Origin: Muricauda sp. SCSIO 65647
Lineage (GTDB): Bacteria > Bacteroidota > Bacteroidia > Flavobacteriales > Flavobacteriaceae
Assembly (NCBI RefSeq): GCF_021534965.1
Contig: NZ_CP091037.1
Span: 3,727,501-3,791,500, forward strand
Direction of reading: 5' to 3'
Length of the DNA: 64,000 nucleotides
Part shown: in pieces, positions 8,482 through 17,842 of the stretch
Position numbering within the stretch: the stretch's first letter is position 1
Layout of the letters: each line of letters begins with the position of its first letter
Translations under genes and position numbers: made by a program
Notes under the pieces: generated by a model
Database searches by the model: none
Seen by the model: the letters and a program-made list of their open reading frames with translations, nothing else
Told to the model about the DNA's origin: nothing

Positions 8482-10503
8482 TTACTCAGTATAGCCTTCA
8501 ATAAAGGTCTCGAACCTACCGGGTGTCAATGTTTCCCATACCGAAGCGATGGTCCAACCCACTGACATATGTGAATTCAAATACCCTTTTCCATTGGCCC
8601 CATAATCCCAAGTGGTGTGCTGCACAATTTCGGGCATATAGCCTTCTTTGCCGACACCGACCATATGGCCTTCATACGGTAACATTTGGTCCTTAATGGA
8701 AGAGATGATGACTTCTGACATTTTGATGAATCGCTCTTCACCGGTTTCTTTTCCCAGCCATTGCAAGACATGCGGAAAATCAAAGGCCCAAACGTCTATA
8801 TGGTTATTCTCTGTGGATACATTGCCCCAACCGCGGGTCTTAAAATCGTTTTGGGCCAATAAGCTGTTGCTCTTGAAGGGAACGTCGTACAGGTAGTACC
8901 AACTCAGCCCGAAATAGGCTGCCTTTTTGGCCAATGACAGGTATTTTTCCCGTTGCGCCCCATCGGTCGCCTGTGCCAAGTGTGAGAACGAGATTGACGC
9001 TATTGCGGCCGCTTCCTTGTCCTCACAATCAGAATCTAAGGTTGATGAAAAATAATCGGCCTTATCAATGATGTTTTTCTCAGCGTATTCTCCCGCTTTG
9101 ATGGCCACTTGCAAAAACTGTGGTTCGTCGAAATAGTATGAAGCCATGATCATGGGGGTGATGATACTTTGGGTGCTTCCCTTAGAACTATCGACAATTT
9201 CATAATCGATATCAAATTTGCGCGGTATGCTTCCATCTTCATGCTGCATCTCCGCAATCTTATGCAACAATGAAAAGACCTTCTTTTCGATTTCAGGACT
9301 TGATTTTTTCTGCCGCTTGTCAAAATCGAGCAACAAAAGAAGGTTCTTTATGCCCTCGCTCTGTTTTCTGAGGGTATAGACGTCTTCGGCATTGTCACCA
9401 TAGATCAATTCGCGTATGAGGCCTGTTTCGGTAAATCCGTTTTGATAGTACGAACCCTGTACTTTTCTGGCCAAAGCGATATGGTCATGGTCTTGCAGGT
9501 CATGTCCGTACTCCAATAGGTTGTACGTATTGGCCAAGAGTTGTCCGCAAAAGCCCACTGACAGCACCCCGGTGGTCTCACAGGTCTTTGTATTGAACCA
9601 AAGTCCTGAAAACCCCTTTAGGTTCTTGGTCTCGGCATAACTTTCATAGAAATAGTTACTCAATATTTCCTTGATTTCAACGTCTTGTTTTTTGTTTGCA
9701 ACAGGCGCTGGATCGTAGCTGTCAAAGGCATCTTGCCAGCTTTTTGCGACCACTGTTGTAAAATCGTTGGCCGTACCATAACTGATCTTCCAGATCAACT
9801 GTATCGTCTCGCCTTTCTCCATTGGGTAAAAGGCCTTGCTGGGCGGATTCAACTTCAATTTTGATTGATATGATTTGGGAATCTCCTCAAAGGGAAAACC
9901 GGCGTTGAGCTGTACCTTGTCAGCTTCCCATTTCCCTATTCCGAGGCTTCCTATCTGGGTCTTGATGGTGAGATTCCCAGAAATCGAATCTGGCGTTTCA
10001 TCGAAGAGCAAAGAATCAGCCCTTGCCAATCTTACCCAGTTTTTTGAATCTTCATCGAATAGCACGGCAATGGGAAAACTCATTCTGTCCTCCCTAAAAG
10101 ACCACAGATCTGCTGTTTTGAACGAAGGGGCATTTTCGGGCGAGCGAAGATTTCGCTTATACCAGAATCCCGGAAGCAAAAACTGGGCTTTTTCAAACGA
10201 TGAGTTGATCGACCAAACTTTGTGCAGGCGTATGTTCTGTGCTTTCAGTGCATGCAGGGTGTACGTATATGAGACGTCTCCGTTTTCTTCTACCCTTGTC
10301 TTTTTGTCAATGGTAAGTCCTTCGTCCGCGCCATTGTTCAAATACGTGTCAATGGCCTTGGTCTGTTCGGAGCTATTGGAATGCAAGATCGTAATCGCCA
10401 ATGGTTGGTCGATAATGTTGTCTGGCAGCATGCGCTCTTTCTTACATGAGGCGAGTATCAAGATCAAGAGGCATAGCGTCAAAATGGTGCTTGGTTTGTT
10501 CAT
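8482..10503 (-). CDS. Large lipoprotein, probable alpha-helical toroid, unknown function
   Basis: A 673-residue protein with a lipoprotein signal peptide (hydrophobic residues 6-17, lipobox LASC with Cys20). The N-terminal third looks beta-rich. From about residue 270 it is mostly helical and contains FSGLWFNTKTCETTGVLSVG, MQHEDGSIPRKFDIDYE and NHIDVWAFDFPHVLQWLGK. This resembles the (alpha/alpha) barrel or toroid layout of glycoside hydrolases and lyases, but I could not assign a family or catalytic residues. No SusC/SusD or other polysaccharide-utilisation gene is adjacent. Confidence 0.7.
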   Translation of the reverse strand: MNKPSTILTLCLLILILASCKKERMLPDNIIDQPLAITILHSNSSEQTKAIDTYLNNGADEGLTIDKKTRVEENGDVSYTYTLHALKAQNIRLHKVWSINSSFEKAQFLLPGFWYKRNLRSPENAPSFKTADLWSFREDRMSFPIAVLFDEDSKNWVRLARADSLLFDETPDSISGNLTIKTQIGSLGIGKWEADKVQLNAGFPFEEIPKSYQSKLKLNPPSKAFYPMEKGETIQLIWKISYGTANDFTTVVAKSWQDAFDSYDPAPVANKKQDVEIKEILSNYFYESYAETKNLKGFSGLWFNTKTCETTGVLSVGFCGQLLANTYNLLEYGHDLQDHDHIALARKVQGSYYQNGFTETGLIRELIYGDNAEDVYTLRKQSEGIKNLLLLLDFDKRQKKSSPEIEKKVFSLLHKIAEMQHEDGSIPRKFDIDYEIVDSSKGSTQSIITPMIMASYYFDEPQFLQVAIKAGEYAEKNIIDKADYFSSTLDSDCEDKEAAAIASISFSHLAQATDGAQREKYLSLAKKAAYFGLSWYYLYDVPFKSNSLLAQNDFKTRGWGNVSTENNHIDVWAFDFPHVLQWLGKETGEERFIKMSEVIISSIKDQMLPYEGHMVGVGKEGYMPEIVQHTTWDYGANGKGYLNSHMSVGWTIASVWETLTPGRFETFIEGYTE

Positions 10504-10659
10504 GAACAGATAGTATACGGTAAAAACATCAAAAAGTATGGTCTATCTGAAATAATATCGACGAAGGCCAAACATGGGGCGACCAACACAAACGATCGCT
10601 TCATTTTTTAAAAGGCGCTTCACAAGACAGGTGACCAGTAGAGACTAGTGGTGGTTTTG

Positions 10660-12066
10660 CTAATCGGCATCTTTTTTGGTGCCCATATACCCATCAAATT
10701 TCAGTTTTGAAAAATTTCCCTCACTATCTGGTAAAAACTCCAAACGTGACCAGTATTGTCTGTTGATGAATTTGATGATCTGACCCTCTGCATCTACTGC
10801 TGGTATCATGGATGCACCATCTGAAAGCAACATGCCCTCTTCATAGCTTATTGCCACGGTACCATTGGGAGTGTAAAAATTTTCGTCGAATTGATAGGTG
10901 CCAACTAATTTTTGCGCCAAGTCATTTGTCACAGATGTTGGGCTGACCAGATTTAATTGTTCATAGGGTTCCCCAAAAACAATCGAGGCTATCTTGGGTA
11001 CGTTGAAGTAGGGTACAAATATTTGGATATTTGACAACATGATCACCGTCAGATCTTCGTCGGGATAAACCGCAAAATAGCTTGAAAAACCTGGTGAGCC
11101 CCCACTTCGATAATAGCGCATGTGATTTCCTTGACTTCTATTGGATATACCGTAACCTAAACTGGTTCCATAATACGGACCTGTCATTTTTTTCCAAGAA
11201 TCTGCTGACAACAACTTGTTTTGCATCAAGGCATGCGCAAACTTATCAAGATCTTCTGCGGTGGCGTAAATCGAAGCATGGCCAATTTTTGAAGACCAGT
11301 GTATCCGCTGGGCACGTTCCAATTCTGCAACACCTTGCTGCTTATACCCAATAGCTAGATCAGGAACGTCACCATATTCCATTTCATGGGCATAGTGGCC
11401 AGTATTGGTCATTCCCAAAGGAAGAAAAACTCGGTGCTTGAGATATTCGCCAAAAGATTGCCCAGATACCGTTTCCAAAACCTTGGCCAAGAGTATATAC
11501 GAAGATCCCGAATGTATGTACTTTGTTCCAGGTTCGGCTTTGGGCTTCAATTTTTTTATGTAATCTACCAATTCATCCAGTGTATGGGCCGACTTGACCA
11601 TTTCGTCGTACAAACCCTCTGCCTGTGAAACAAACCTTGGTAAACCAGATCTTTCGGTAAGTAAATGGTGAAGGGTTATGTTATCTCCATTTGGAAATTC
11701 TGGAATGAACTTAGAGAGTTTATCGTTTAGGTTTATTTTTCCCTCTTCAACAAGCAATAGAATACCTGCTGCCGTGAACATTGCGGAAACCGACCCTATA
11801 AAAAACTTGGATTCCGCTGTATTTTTCAATTGACTTTCCCTATCGGAATGGCCGTACGATTTCGCTATTATGGTAGTGCCGTTTTTTTTGACCAGAACGC
11901 TGCCACTGAAGTTATTTGAATCGGAAATCGGAAGGATCAACTCGTCTATTTTATCGGCAAGATGACCGTCGATACTATGGGAAGCAGGAGAATCTTGACC
12001 ATGGGCCATGTGACCAATACTTACGAAAATTGCCAATAGGGCTAGGAGTTTTTGTTTCATGATCAT
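10660..12066 (-). CDS. Serine-hydrolase (class C beta-lactamase fold) homologue with degenerate catalytic motifs
   Basis: A 468-residue protein with a signal peptide ending near AHGQ. The fold is recognisable from GSVSAMFTAAGILLLVEEGK, LLTERSGLP, EPGTKYIHSGSSYILL and RSGGSPGFSSYFAVYPDEDL, plus a C-terminal lipocalin-like beta region. The expected motifs are SxxK, YxN and HxG. Here they read S92-V-S-A95, H185-S-G187 and R320-S-G322, so the nucleophile Ser is kept while the general-base Lys, the Tyr, the Asn and the third-motif His are lost. Probably a pseudoenzyme or ligand-binding protein. The frame is intact, so this is not simple decay. Confidence 0.85.
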   Translation of the reverse strand: MIMKQKLLALLAIFVSIGHMAHGQDSPASHSIDGHLADKIDELILPISDSNNFSGSVLVKKNGTTIIAKSYGHSDRESQLKNTAESKFFIGSVSAMFTAAGILLLVEEGKINLNDKLSKFIPEFPNGDNITLHHLLTERSGLPRFVSQAEGLYDEMVKSAHTLDELVDYIKKLKPKAEPGTKYIHSGSSYILLAKVLETVSGQSFGEYLKHRVFLPLGMTNTGHYAHEMEYGDVPDLAIGYKQQGVAELERAQRIHWSSKIGHASIYATAEDLDKFAHALMQNKLLSADSWKKMTGPYYGTSLGYGISNRSQGNHMRYYRSGGSPGFSSYFAVYPDEDLTVIMLSNIQIFVPYFNVPKIASIVFGEPYEQLNLVSPTSVTNDLAQKLVGTYQFDENFYTPNGTVAISYEEGMLLSDGASMIPAVDAEGQIIKFINRQYWSRLEFLPDSEGNFSKLKFDGYMGTKKDAD

Positions 12067-12173
12067 TTTTGAACCATTTTAGTAAAGACTGGGGATTTCA
12101 TTTTTGGTTACAAAAATTCTATGGTCGATTGGCTTATACCATTTGCCCATAAAAATGAAAACAAGTGTCAGAC

Positions 12174-12659
12174 CTAATCAAGGCACCCGGCCCTACCCCT
12201 GGTATCGATAAGATATATGATTTTCCAGTCCCCATCAAAATTGATGAGCTGAAACGAGTTGATACCGCAATGGCTAAAATCACCGTTCAGCCAAAATTCA
12301 TACCCTACCCATGCATTGGCCATGGTTCTATCTACCTGTATCGACCACGTGGTGAGCTTTTCCTCAAACGAAACGCTGTCAGGTATGTTGACAATCGATT
12401 CATACAACTTCTCAATACCTTGGCTTCGAAACATTGTTTTGCCCTCTTTGTTGCGTCCCGTCGTCTGCAACAGCACATTGTCGCCCACAACGCTTTTCAT
12501 CAAGATGGAATCTTGTTTGTGGAAACCCTCAAAGAAAGTTTCGATAGTTTTTTTAACGGCATCTTGCTCTGTTTTCTGCGTATTGGTCTTTTGACCCATG
12601 GCCAAGACAAAAAAGCAAAATGATATTGCCGTAAAATAAAATTTAGTCATTGTTTTCAT
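12174..12659 (-). CDS. Secreted NTF2-like/SnoaL-fold protein
   Basis: About 161 residues from the ATG at 12659. That start places the signal peptide (FYFTAISFCFFVLAMGQ) at the N-terminus; an upstream ATG at 12707 adds a poor leader. The rest has the NTF2-like pattern: a first helix with DAVKKTIETFFEGFHKQDS, then VVGDNVLLQTTG, ANAWVGYEFWLNGD and a final strand DWKIIYLIDTRG. Such domains are small enzymes or binding folds; no catalytic residue set can be named. The gene is divergent from panB. Confidence 0.7.
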   Translation of the reverse strand: MKTMTKFYFTAISFCFFVLAMGQKTNTQKTEQDAVKKTIETFFEGFHKQDSILMKSVVGDNVLLQTTGRNKEGKTMFRSQGIEKLYESIVNIPDSVSFEEKLTTWSIQVDRTMANAWVGYEFWLNGDFSHCGINSFQLINFDGDWKIIYLIDTRGRAGCLD

Positions 12660-12771
12660 GAATTTCAAACCTACAAGATAATGAAAATGGATTCCCGCTT
12701 CCACCAAAATGGCGGGTAAGTTCGCATGAATGGGAAAAATCTCTTTACTTTAGCTGCAAAACCAAACCATA

Positions 12772-13590
12772 ATGTCCATAGCCAAAAAAGAATATAAAAG
12801 GGTCACGGTCAAATCTCTCTACGAGATGAAGCAGAACGGCGAGAAGATATCCATGCTCACCGCTTACGACTATTCAATGGCCAAAATAATCGATTCGGCC
12901 AATGTAGATGTGATTCTGGTGGGTGATTCGGCCAGCAATGTTATGGCAGGCCACGAGACCACACTGCCCATTACGCTCGATCAAATGATCTACCATGCCT
13001 CTTCAGTAATCAGGGCCGTGAACCGTGCCTTGGTCGTGGTCGATATTCCCTTCGGACGCTATCAAAGCGACCCCAAAGAAGCGTTGCGCTCTGCCATTCG
13101 TATCATGAAGGAAAGCGGTGCCCATGGCATAAAAATTGAGGGGGGAATGGAAATCAAAGAATCAGCCAAACGTATCTTGAATGCCGGCATACCGGTCATG
13201 GGACACTTGGGACTTACCCCTCAGTCAATCTATAAATTTGGCACCTACACCGTACGGGCCAAAGAAGAAGAGGAAGCCGAAAAATTGATGGAAGATGCCA
13301 AGTTATTGGAAAAAATAGGATGTTTTGCCATTGTGTTGGAAAAGATTCCCGCAAAATTGGCCAAAAAAGTGGCTGAAAATGTTTCGATACCCATTATCGG
13401 AATCGGCGCTGGCGGTGGTGTTGACGGACAGGTCTTGGTCGTTCATGACCTTTTGGGCATGACCCACGAGTTCAATCCACGGTTCTTGCGTCGCTATATG
13501 AACCTTTATGAAGATATGGGCAATGCGATTTCGAACTATGTGGCCGACGTGAAGAGCGAAGACTTTCCGAACGAGGGGGAGCAGTATTGA
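12772..13590 (+). CDS. panB: 3-methyl-2-oxobutanoate hydroxymethyltransferase
   Basis: A 272-residue cytoplasmic enzyme that makes ketopantoate from 2-oxoisovalerate and methylene-tetrahydrofolate, the first committed step to pantothenate and coenzyme A. The sequence shows [32 protein letters not shown], the metal-binding [15 protein letters not shown] and GHLGLTPQS, and [18 protein letters not shown]. All are family hallmarks and the length is typical. panC and panD are not adjacent. The 5' region has TACTTTAG, one base off the -7 consensus. Confidence 0.97.
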   Translation: MSIAKKEYKRVTVKSLYEMKQNGEKISMLTAYDYSMAKIIDSANVDVILVGDSASNVMAGHETTLPITLDQMIYHASSVIRAVNRALVVVDIPFGRYQSDPKEALRSAIRIMKESGAHGIKIEGGMEIKESAKRILNAGIPVMGHLGLTPQSIYKFGTYTVRAKEEEEAEKLMEDAKLLEKIGCFAIVLEKIPAKLAKKVAENVSIPIIGIGAGGGVDGQVLVVHDLLGMTHEFNPRFLRRYMNLYEDMGNAISNYVADVKSEDFPNEGEQY

Positions 13591-13702
13591 TTTTGATGTT
13601 TGGATAATTGGATCCTTCGAGTATTCGAAATCGCAATCAATCTGACATTCAATGATCGAATAAAATGACCTCTAAGTTTAAATCAACCTTAAAGTAATCA
13701 TT

Positions 13703-14422
13703 TTGGACTTCCAAGAATCCAATAATCGAACAGTCCAAAAATCCAACTCAAAAAACCTTCAGGTCTTGTATGAGGACAATCACCTGATCGTGGTCAACAA
13801 ACGCCCCGGTGATATTGTACAAGGCGACAAAACAGGTGATACGCCACTATCAGAAATAACAAAACAATACCTTAAAACCAAATACCAAAAACCTGGCAAT
13901 GTGTATCTGGGGGTGGTGCATAGGCTCGACAGGCCAACATCGGGCATTATCGTCTTTGCCAAAACCTCAAAGGCCTTGCCCCGGCTGAACAAGCTCTTTG
14001 CAGCAGGAGAAGCACAGAAGACCTATTGGGCCGTGGTAAAAAATGCGCCACCTACCGAAAGTGACACCTTGGTCCATTGGTTGGTGCGCAATGCCAAACA
14101 AAACAAATCGTATGCGCATGCAAAGGAAGTGCCCGACAGCAAAAAAGCAGTACTGACCTACCACCGTGCCAAAAAATTGACCCATTATTTTTTGCTGGAA
14201 ATCGACTTAAAAACAGGGCGTCACCATCAAATTCGTGCCCAGCTCGCGGCCATCGGCTGTGCCATCAAAGGAGATTTGAAATATGGCGCCGAGAGAAGCA
14301 ACAAAGATGGCAGTATTCATCTGCATGCCCGAAAACTGTCATTGGTTCATCCTGTAAAAAAAGAGAAAATAGTATTCACTGCCCCTCCTCCATATGACCC
14401 GATCTGGAATGCCTGTTTATGA
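13703..14422 (+). CDS. RluA-family pseudouridine synthase
   Basis: Up to 239 residues. The catalytic motif is in VVHRLDRPTSGIIVFAKT (HRLD with the catalytic Asp). LKTGRHHQIRAQLA is the conserved RluA-class motif, and IHLHARKLSLVHP follows. No N-terminal S4 domain is present. The reading frame contains no methionine codon downstream of the opening TTG at 13703, and an in-frame TAA lies upstream at 13679. The start is therefore a TTG (13703 or 13766) or another rare codon. Residues before about 22 may not be translated. The rRNA or tRNA target cannot be named. Confidence 0.88.
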   Translation: MDFQESNNRTVQKSNSKNLQVLYEDNHLIVVNKRPGDIVQGDKTGDTPLSEITKQYLKTKYQKPGNVYLGVVHRLDRPTSGIIVFAKTSKALPRLNKLFAAGEAQKTYWAVVKNAPPTESDTLVHWLVRNAKQNKSYAHAKEVPDSKKAVLTYHRAKKLTHYFLLEIDLKTGRHHQIRAQLAAIGCAIKGDLKYGAERSNKDGSIHLHARKLSLVHPVKKEKIVFTAPPPYDPIWNACL

Positions 14423-14453
14423 TTTTTTGCTACTTTTAGAAAAACACTGAACC

Positions 14454-14978
14454 ATGAAAAAAGTCTTTTTGAATTTGGCAGGTTTTCTGCTTTTTTCCTG
14501 TGGAAGCTATAACTCCATTGACAGTTTTTACGAGGCCCATAAAAACGATGCCCAGGTAACCGCTATTCGTGTACCACGCTTCATGTTCTCATTGGCCAGC
14601 GAGATTTCCCCTGAAATGAAATCTTTGGTGGGCAATACCAAAGATTTGCGCTACATGCAGTTTCCGAGCACCACAGAATCCCAGACCCGATTCTTGAACG
14701 ATCAGATGAATTCTTTTGCAGGCGGCTCATTCATTGAAGTGTTCAGAAAAAATGACGAGCTAAAGCGCAATGTGGTATCTATTCGTGAGAAGCGTGATGT
14801 GGTCAAAGAAATTTTGATCTACAACAATGACAATGTAAATGGCTCTTTTCTTTATTTCAATGGTAATTTTGACCCCATGAAAGTACGTGAACTTGCCAAA
14901 AACAATGAGTTTCAGAATTTTTCAAACGGACTCTTGCCGCAGTTCAACTTACAGACCCCGGGGGTGGTCAACGAGTAG
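14454..14978 (+). CDS. DUF4252-like lipoprotein
   Basis: A 174-residue protein with a lipoprotein signal (lipobox LFSC, Cys16). The mature part contains IDSFYEAHKNDAQVTAIRVP, then SLASEISPEMKSLVGNTKDL and a region with NNDNVNGSFLYFNGNFDP. This fits DUF4252 lipoproteins of Bacteroidota, whose function is unknown. Its last 11 bases overlap the convergent TPR-like gene. Confidence 0.7.
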   Translation: MKKVFLNLAGFLLFSCGSYNSIDSFYEAHKNDAQVTAIRVPRFMFSLASEISPEMKSLVGNTKDLRYMQFPSTTESQTRFLNDQMNSFAGGSFIEVFRKNDELKRNVVSIREKRDVVKEILIYNNDNVNGSFLYFNGNFDPMKVRELAKNNEFQNFSNGLLPQFNLQTPGVVNE

Positions 14979-16512
14979 CGGCCAACGCCTTTTCACGAAT
15001 GATTTCGGCCACGGGCCTGTTCTGCAGATGGCTTTCGAGCCATGAGAGAATATCCAAATACAAAAAGGCCCGTTTTTCATAGGGGTGATCTTCATATTTC
15101 TTCAATTCGTCATAGAGCTTTTGAAACTCGCTTCGAAGTTCATTGGGGTAGATATCGCCAAGACCCCTCAAAAACTTGATCATCTCTTTTTGAACAGCAT
15201 GTAGATCGTTCATTTTCAGCAGAAACTTGTAGGTACTCTTGAGCTGTACCTCAAGATGATAGTCCATGCCCGCTTCATAATGGGCCACCAAACTTAGAAC
15301 GCGGGCAAAGCACATCAGGTCTTCGCGCATTTTCAATTGCTTGTTGGTGATGATACGCTTTAAATACGCAATGCAGTTCTTGTGGTCGCCTACACCGAAA
15401 TAGAGACAGGCAACCTTATAGTACAACAGCATCACATGATGTTGGTCGATGCGGTCACGGTGTTTTTTGATTCCATATTCGATAATGTTCACCAAATACA
15501 GTCCTCTTTCGAAGGTCCCTTCCAAAAAGTGTAGGTTCAATTTGTTGGAGTTGATGTACAGAAAAGACAATGAAGCGATGTTGTCGTTCTTTGGAAAGGC
15601 CTGACTGTTGACCATGGCCTCTAATTTTTCAAGGGTATCCTTGAATTGGGAAGCATACTTTACGAAGAACAGCGACTCCAATAAATAATGGTTTCCCTTT
15701 AGATAGAACACCGGGTTCAGGTAGATCATCTCTTTGTTTTCATAAAAGAGATCCACCCATTTGCTAGCGTATTTGTAAGATGACAAAAAGTCTTGGGTCA
15801 GCAGGCTATACCAGAGATGAGCCTTATACAGCCAGAGTTTCTCACGAAAGTCCAGTTCTTCGATCTTGAATTTGGGAAGATGTTTTTGAAAATAATCCTG
15901 TACCCGTTCAAGATCTTCATCATTTCGTGCATAGCCCACCTTCAGAATCATTCCATAGAGCTGCAATGACAGGTTTGATAGCTTGCTCGTCATTACATTT
16001 TGCTCAGATAACTGCTTTGCCTGTAGGGCCAATTCATCTGCTCGATCTGGAATACTTCGGGTGATGTACTGGGTCTCGATGATCTTTTCGAGCTCTACGA
16101 TCTCATAGGCCACATTTTTCTCTTCATGTGCAATGGCCACTTGCTTGGCCTTGTCCAATAGTTTTAAACTCTGCTTGTAGAGTCCTTTTTGATAAAGAAT
16201 AGTGGCAAAATCGAGCTGTTCCCTTATCTGTACCCTAATGTTTTGGTTTACCGGGTTTAACCGCAAACTGACCAGTATCTGTTTATATAGATGTGCCTTT
16301 AGGTTTGACAACTGTGTTTTTTTGACAATACCGCTTTTCAAAATGACGGCCTCATCATACTCACGCATCTTGTCGAGTAGGTTGAACAGGGCCAAAAATT
16401 TCGCATCGGCATTGACCCCCAATCGACCCACGTACAGCTTGAACTGTCGCTTCTCAGATTTTGAAAGGGATTTCACCAATACGAAAAGTGTATCTTTTTG
16501 GGTATTTGTCAT
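14968..16512 (-). CDS. Helical-repeat (TPR-like) cytoplasmic protein of unknown function
   Basis: A 514-residue protein with no signal peptide. It opens TNTQKDTLFVLVKSLSKSEK and continues as a string of helices with TPR/solenoid character, for example ILYQKGLYKQSLKLLDKAK and KVACLYFGVGDHKNCIAYLK. It appears to be a Bacteroidota-specific protein; I know of no assigned function. The 3' end overlaps the convergent DUF4252 gene, so the two transcripts must be antisense to each other there. Confidence 0.75.
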   Translation of the reverse strand: MTNTQKDTLFVLVKSLSKSEKRQFKLYVGRLGVNADAKFLALFNLLDKMREYDEAVILKSGIVKKTQLSNLKAHLYKQILVSLRLNPVNQNIRVQIREQLDFATILYQKGLYKQSLKLLDKAKQVAIAHEEKNVAYEIVELEKIIETQYITRSIPDRADELALQAKQLSEQNVMTSKLSNLSLQLYGMILKVGYARNDEDLERVQDYFQKHLPKFKIEELDFREKLWLYKAHLWYSLLTQDFLSSYKYASKWVDLFYENKEMIYLNPVFYLKGNHYLLESLFFVKYASQFKDTLEKLEAMVNSQAFPKNDNIASLSFLYINSNKLNLHFLEGTFERGLYLVNIIEYGIKKHRDRIDQHHVMLLYYKVACLYFGVGDHKNCIAYLKRIITNKQLKMREDLMCFARVLSLVAHYEAGMDYHLEVQLKSTYKFLLKMNDLHAVQKEMIKFLRGLGDIYPNELRSEFQKLYDELKKYEDHPYEKRAFLYLDILSWLESHLQNRPVAEIIREKALAATR

Positions 16513-16658
16513 CGTAAAAAATATCGCTTAAATAGCTGTTTTACAGCGTATTGAAACAAGCAAAAAACAGTTTAACATTGTAATGGATTTTACCACTCCA
16601 TCTCTTCGGAAAAATACAAGGTTATCTTCGTATGTTCTATAGAAAACCTTCTGAAAAC

Positions 16659-17831
16659 ATGGGTAAAGATAAGGTACAAATTTTTGACACCACACTGAGA
16701 GATGGCGAACAAGTGCCGGGCTGCAAATTGGACACAGGACAGAAGTTGGTCATCGCCGAACGACTTGATGATTTGGGGGTAGATGTCATCGAGGCCGGTT
16801 TCCCGATTTCGAGTCCCGGTGATTTCAAATCAGTGAACGAAATTGCCAAGCTTGTCAAAAACGCTACTGTGTGTGGCCTGACACGCTCTGTCAAAAAAGA
16901 TATCGAAGTAGCGGCAGAGGCCATTAAAGATGCGAAGAAACCAAGAATCCATACAGGAATCGGTACTTCTGATTCGCATATCAAGTTTAAGTTCAATTCA
17001 ACTCGTGAAGATATACTTGAGCGTGCCGTCGCCGCAGTCAAATATGCCAAATCTTTTGTCGAGGATGTTGAGTTCTATGCCGAGGATGCCGGAAGAACCG
17101 ACAACGATTATCTTGCAAGGGTCTGCGAGGCCGTTATCAAGGCCGGAGCCACCGTCTTGAACATTCCCGATACCACAGGATACTGTTTGCCCGAAGAATA
17201 TGGCGCCAAAATGAAATACCTTAAAGAGAATGTCAAGGGTATCGAAAAAGCAATTCTTTCATGCCACTGCCATAATGATCTAGGTCTGGCCACGGCAAAC
17301 TCCATTTCAGGGGTCATCAATGGGGCACGGCAGATAGAATGTACCATCAATGGTATCGGTGAACGTGCCGGCAACACTTCTTTAGAGGAAGTCGTGATGA
17401 TTTTGAAACAGCACCCCTATTTGAATTTAGATACGGGCATCAATACCCGATTGTTGTACGATACCAGTCAGATGGTGTCTGAAAAAATGGGCATGCCCGT
17501 ACAACCCAATAAAGCTATTGTCGGCACCAATGCATTTGCGCACAGTTCGGGCATTCACCAAGATGGGGTCATCAAAAAAAGGGAAACCTATGAAATCATC
17601 GATCCAAAAGATGTGGGCGTAAGCGAATCATCTATTGTATTGACCGCCAGAAGCGGTAGAGCGGCATTGGCCTACCGTGCAAAAAAGGTGGGCTATGAGT
17701 TGACCAAATTGCAATTGGATGCCGTTTATGAAAGATTTCTTCAATTCGCTGATCGAAAAAAAGAAATTATCGATGAAGACATTCACCAAATTGTCGAGAC
17801 CAGCAACATCGATGTCAAAAGTTTGGCCTGA
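16659..17831 (+). CDS. leuA: 2-isopropylmalate synthase, short form without regulatory domain
   Basis: About 390 residues from the ATG at 16659 (the upstream ATG at 16632 adds only nine residues and sits against a -7-like TATCTTCG). The TIM-barrel carries [17 protein letters not shown] and [18 protein letters not shown] (metal-binding His pair), then [17 protein letters not shown] and the accessory segment with [10 protein letters not shown]. It condenses acetyl-CoA with 2-oxoisovalerate in leucine synthesis. The C-terminal leucine-binding domain of the usual 510-residue enzyme is absent. leuB, leuC and leuD are not adjacent. A homocitrate or citramalate synthase role is not excluded. Confidence 0.88.
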   Translation: MGKDKVQIFDTTLRDGEQVPGCKLDTGQKLVIAERLDDLGVDVIEAGFPISSPGDFKSVNEIAKLVKNATVCGLTRSVKKDIEVAAEAIKDAKKPRIHTGIGTSDSHIKFKFNSTREDILERAVAAVKYAKSFVEDVEFYAEDAGRTDNDYLARVCEAVIKAGATVLNIPDTTGYCLPEEYGAKMKYLKENVKGIEKAILSCHCHNDLGLATANSISGVINGARQIECTINGIGERAGNTSLEEVVMILKQHPYLNLDTGINTRLLYDTSQMVSEKMGMPVQPNKAIVGTNAFAHSSGIHQDGVIKKRETYEIIDPKDVGVSESSIVLTARSGRAALAYRAKKVGYELTKLQLDAVYERFLQFADRKKEIIDEDIHQIVETSNIDVKSLA

Positions 17832-17842
17832 TGCCGTTGCTA

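Noticed and set aside
9875-10513. 212-codon open frame on the plus strand
   Set aside because: Antisense to the start of the large lipoprotein gene, which has a clear lipobox signal; the shadow frame has no features of its own.
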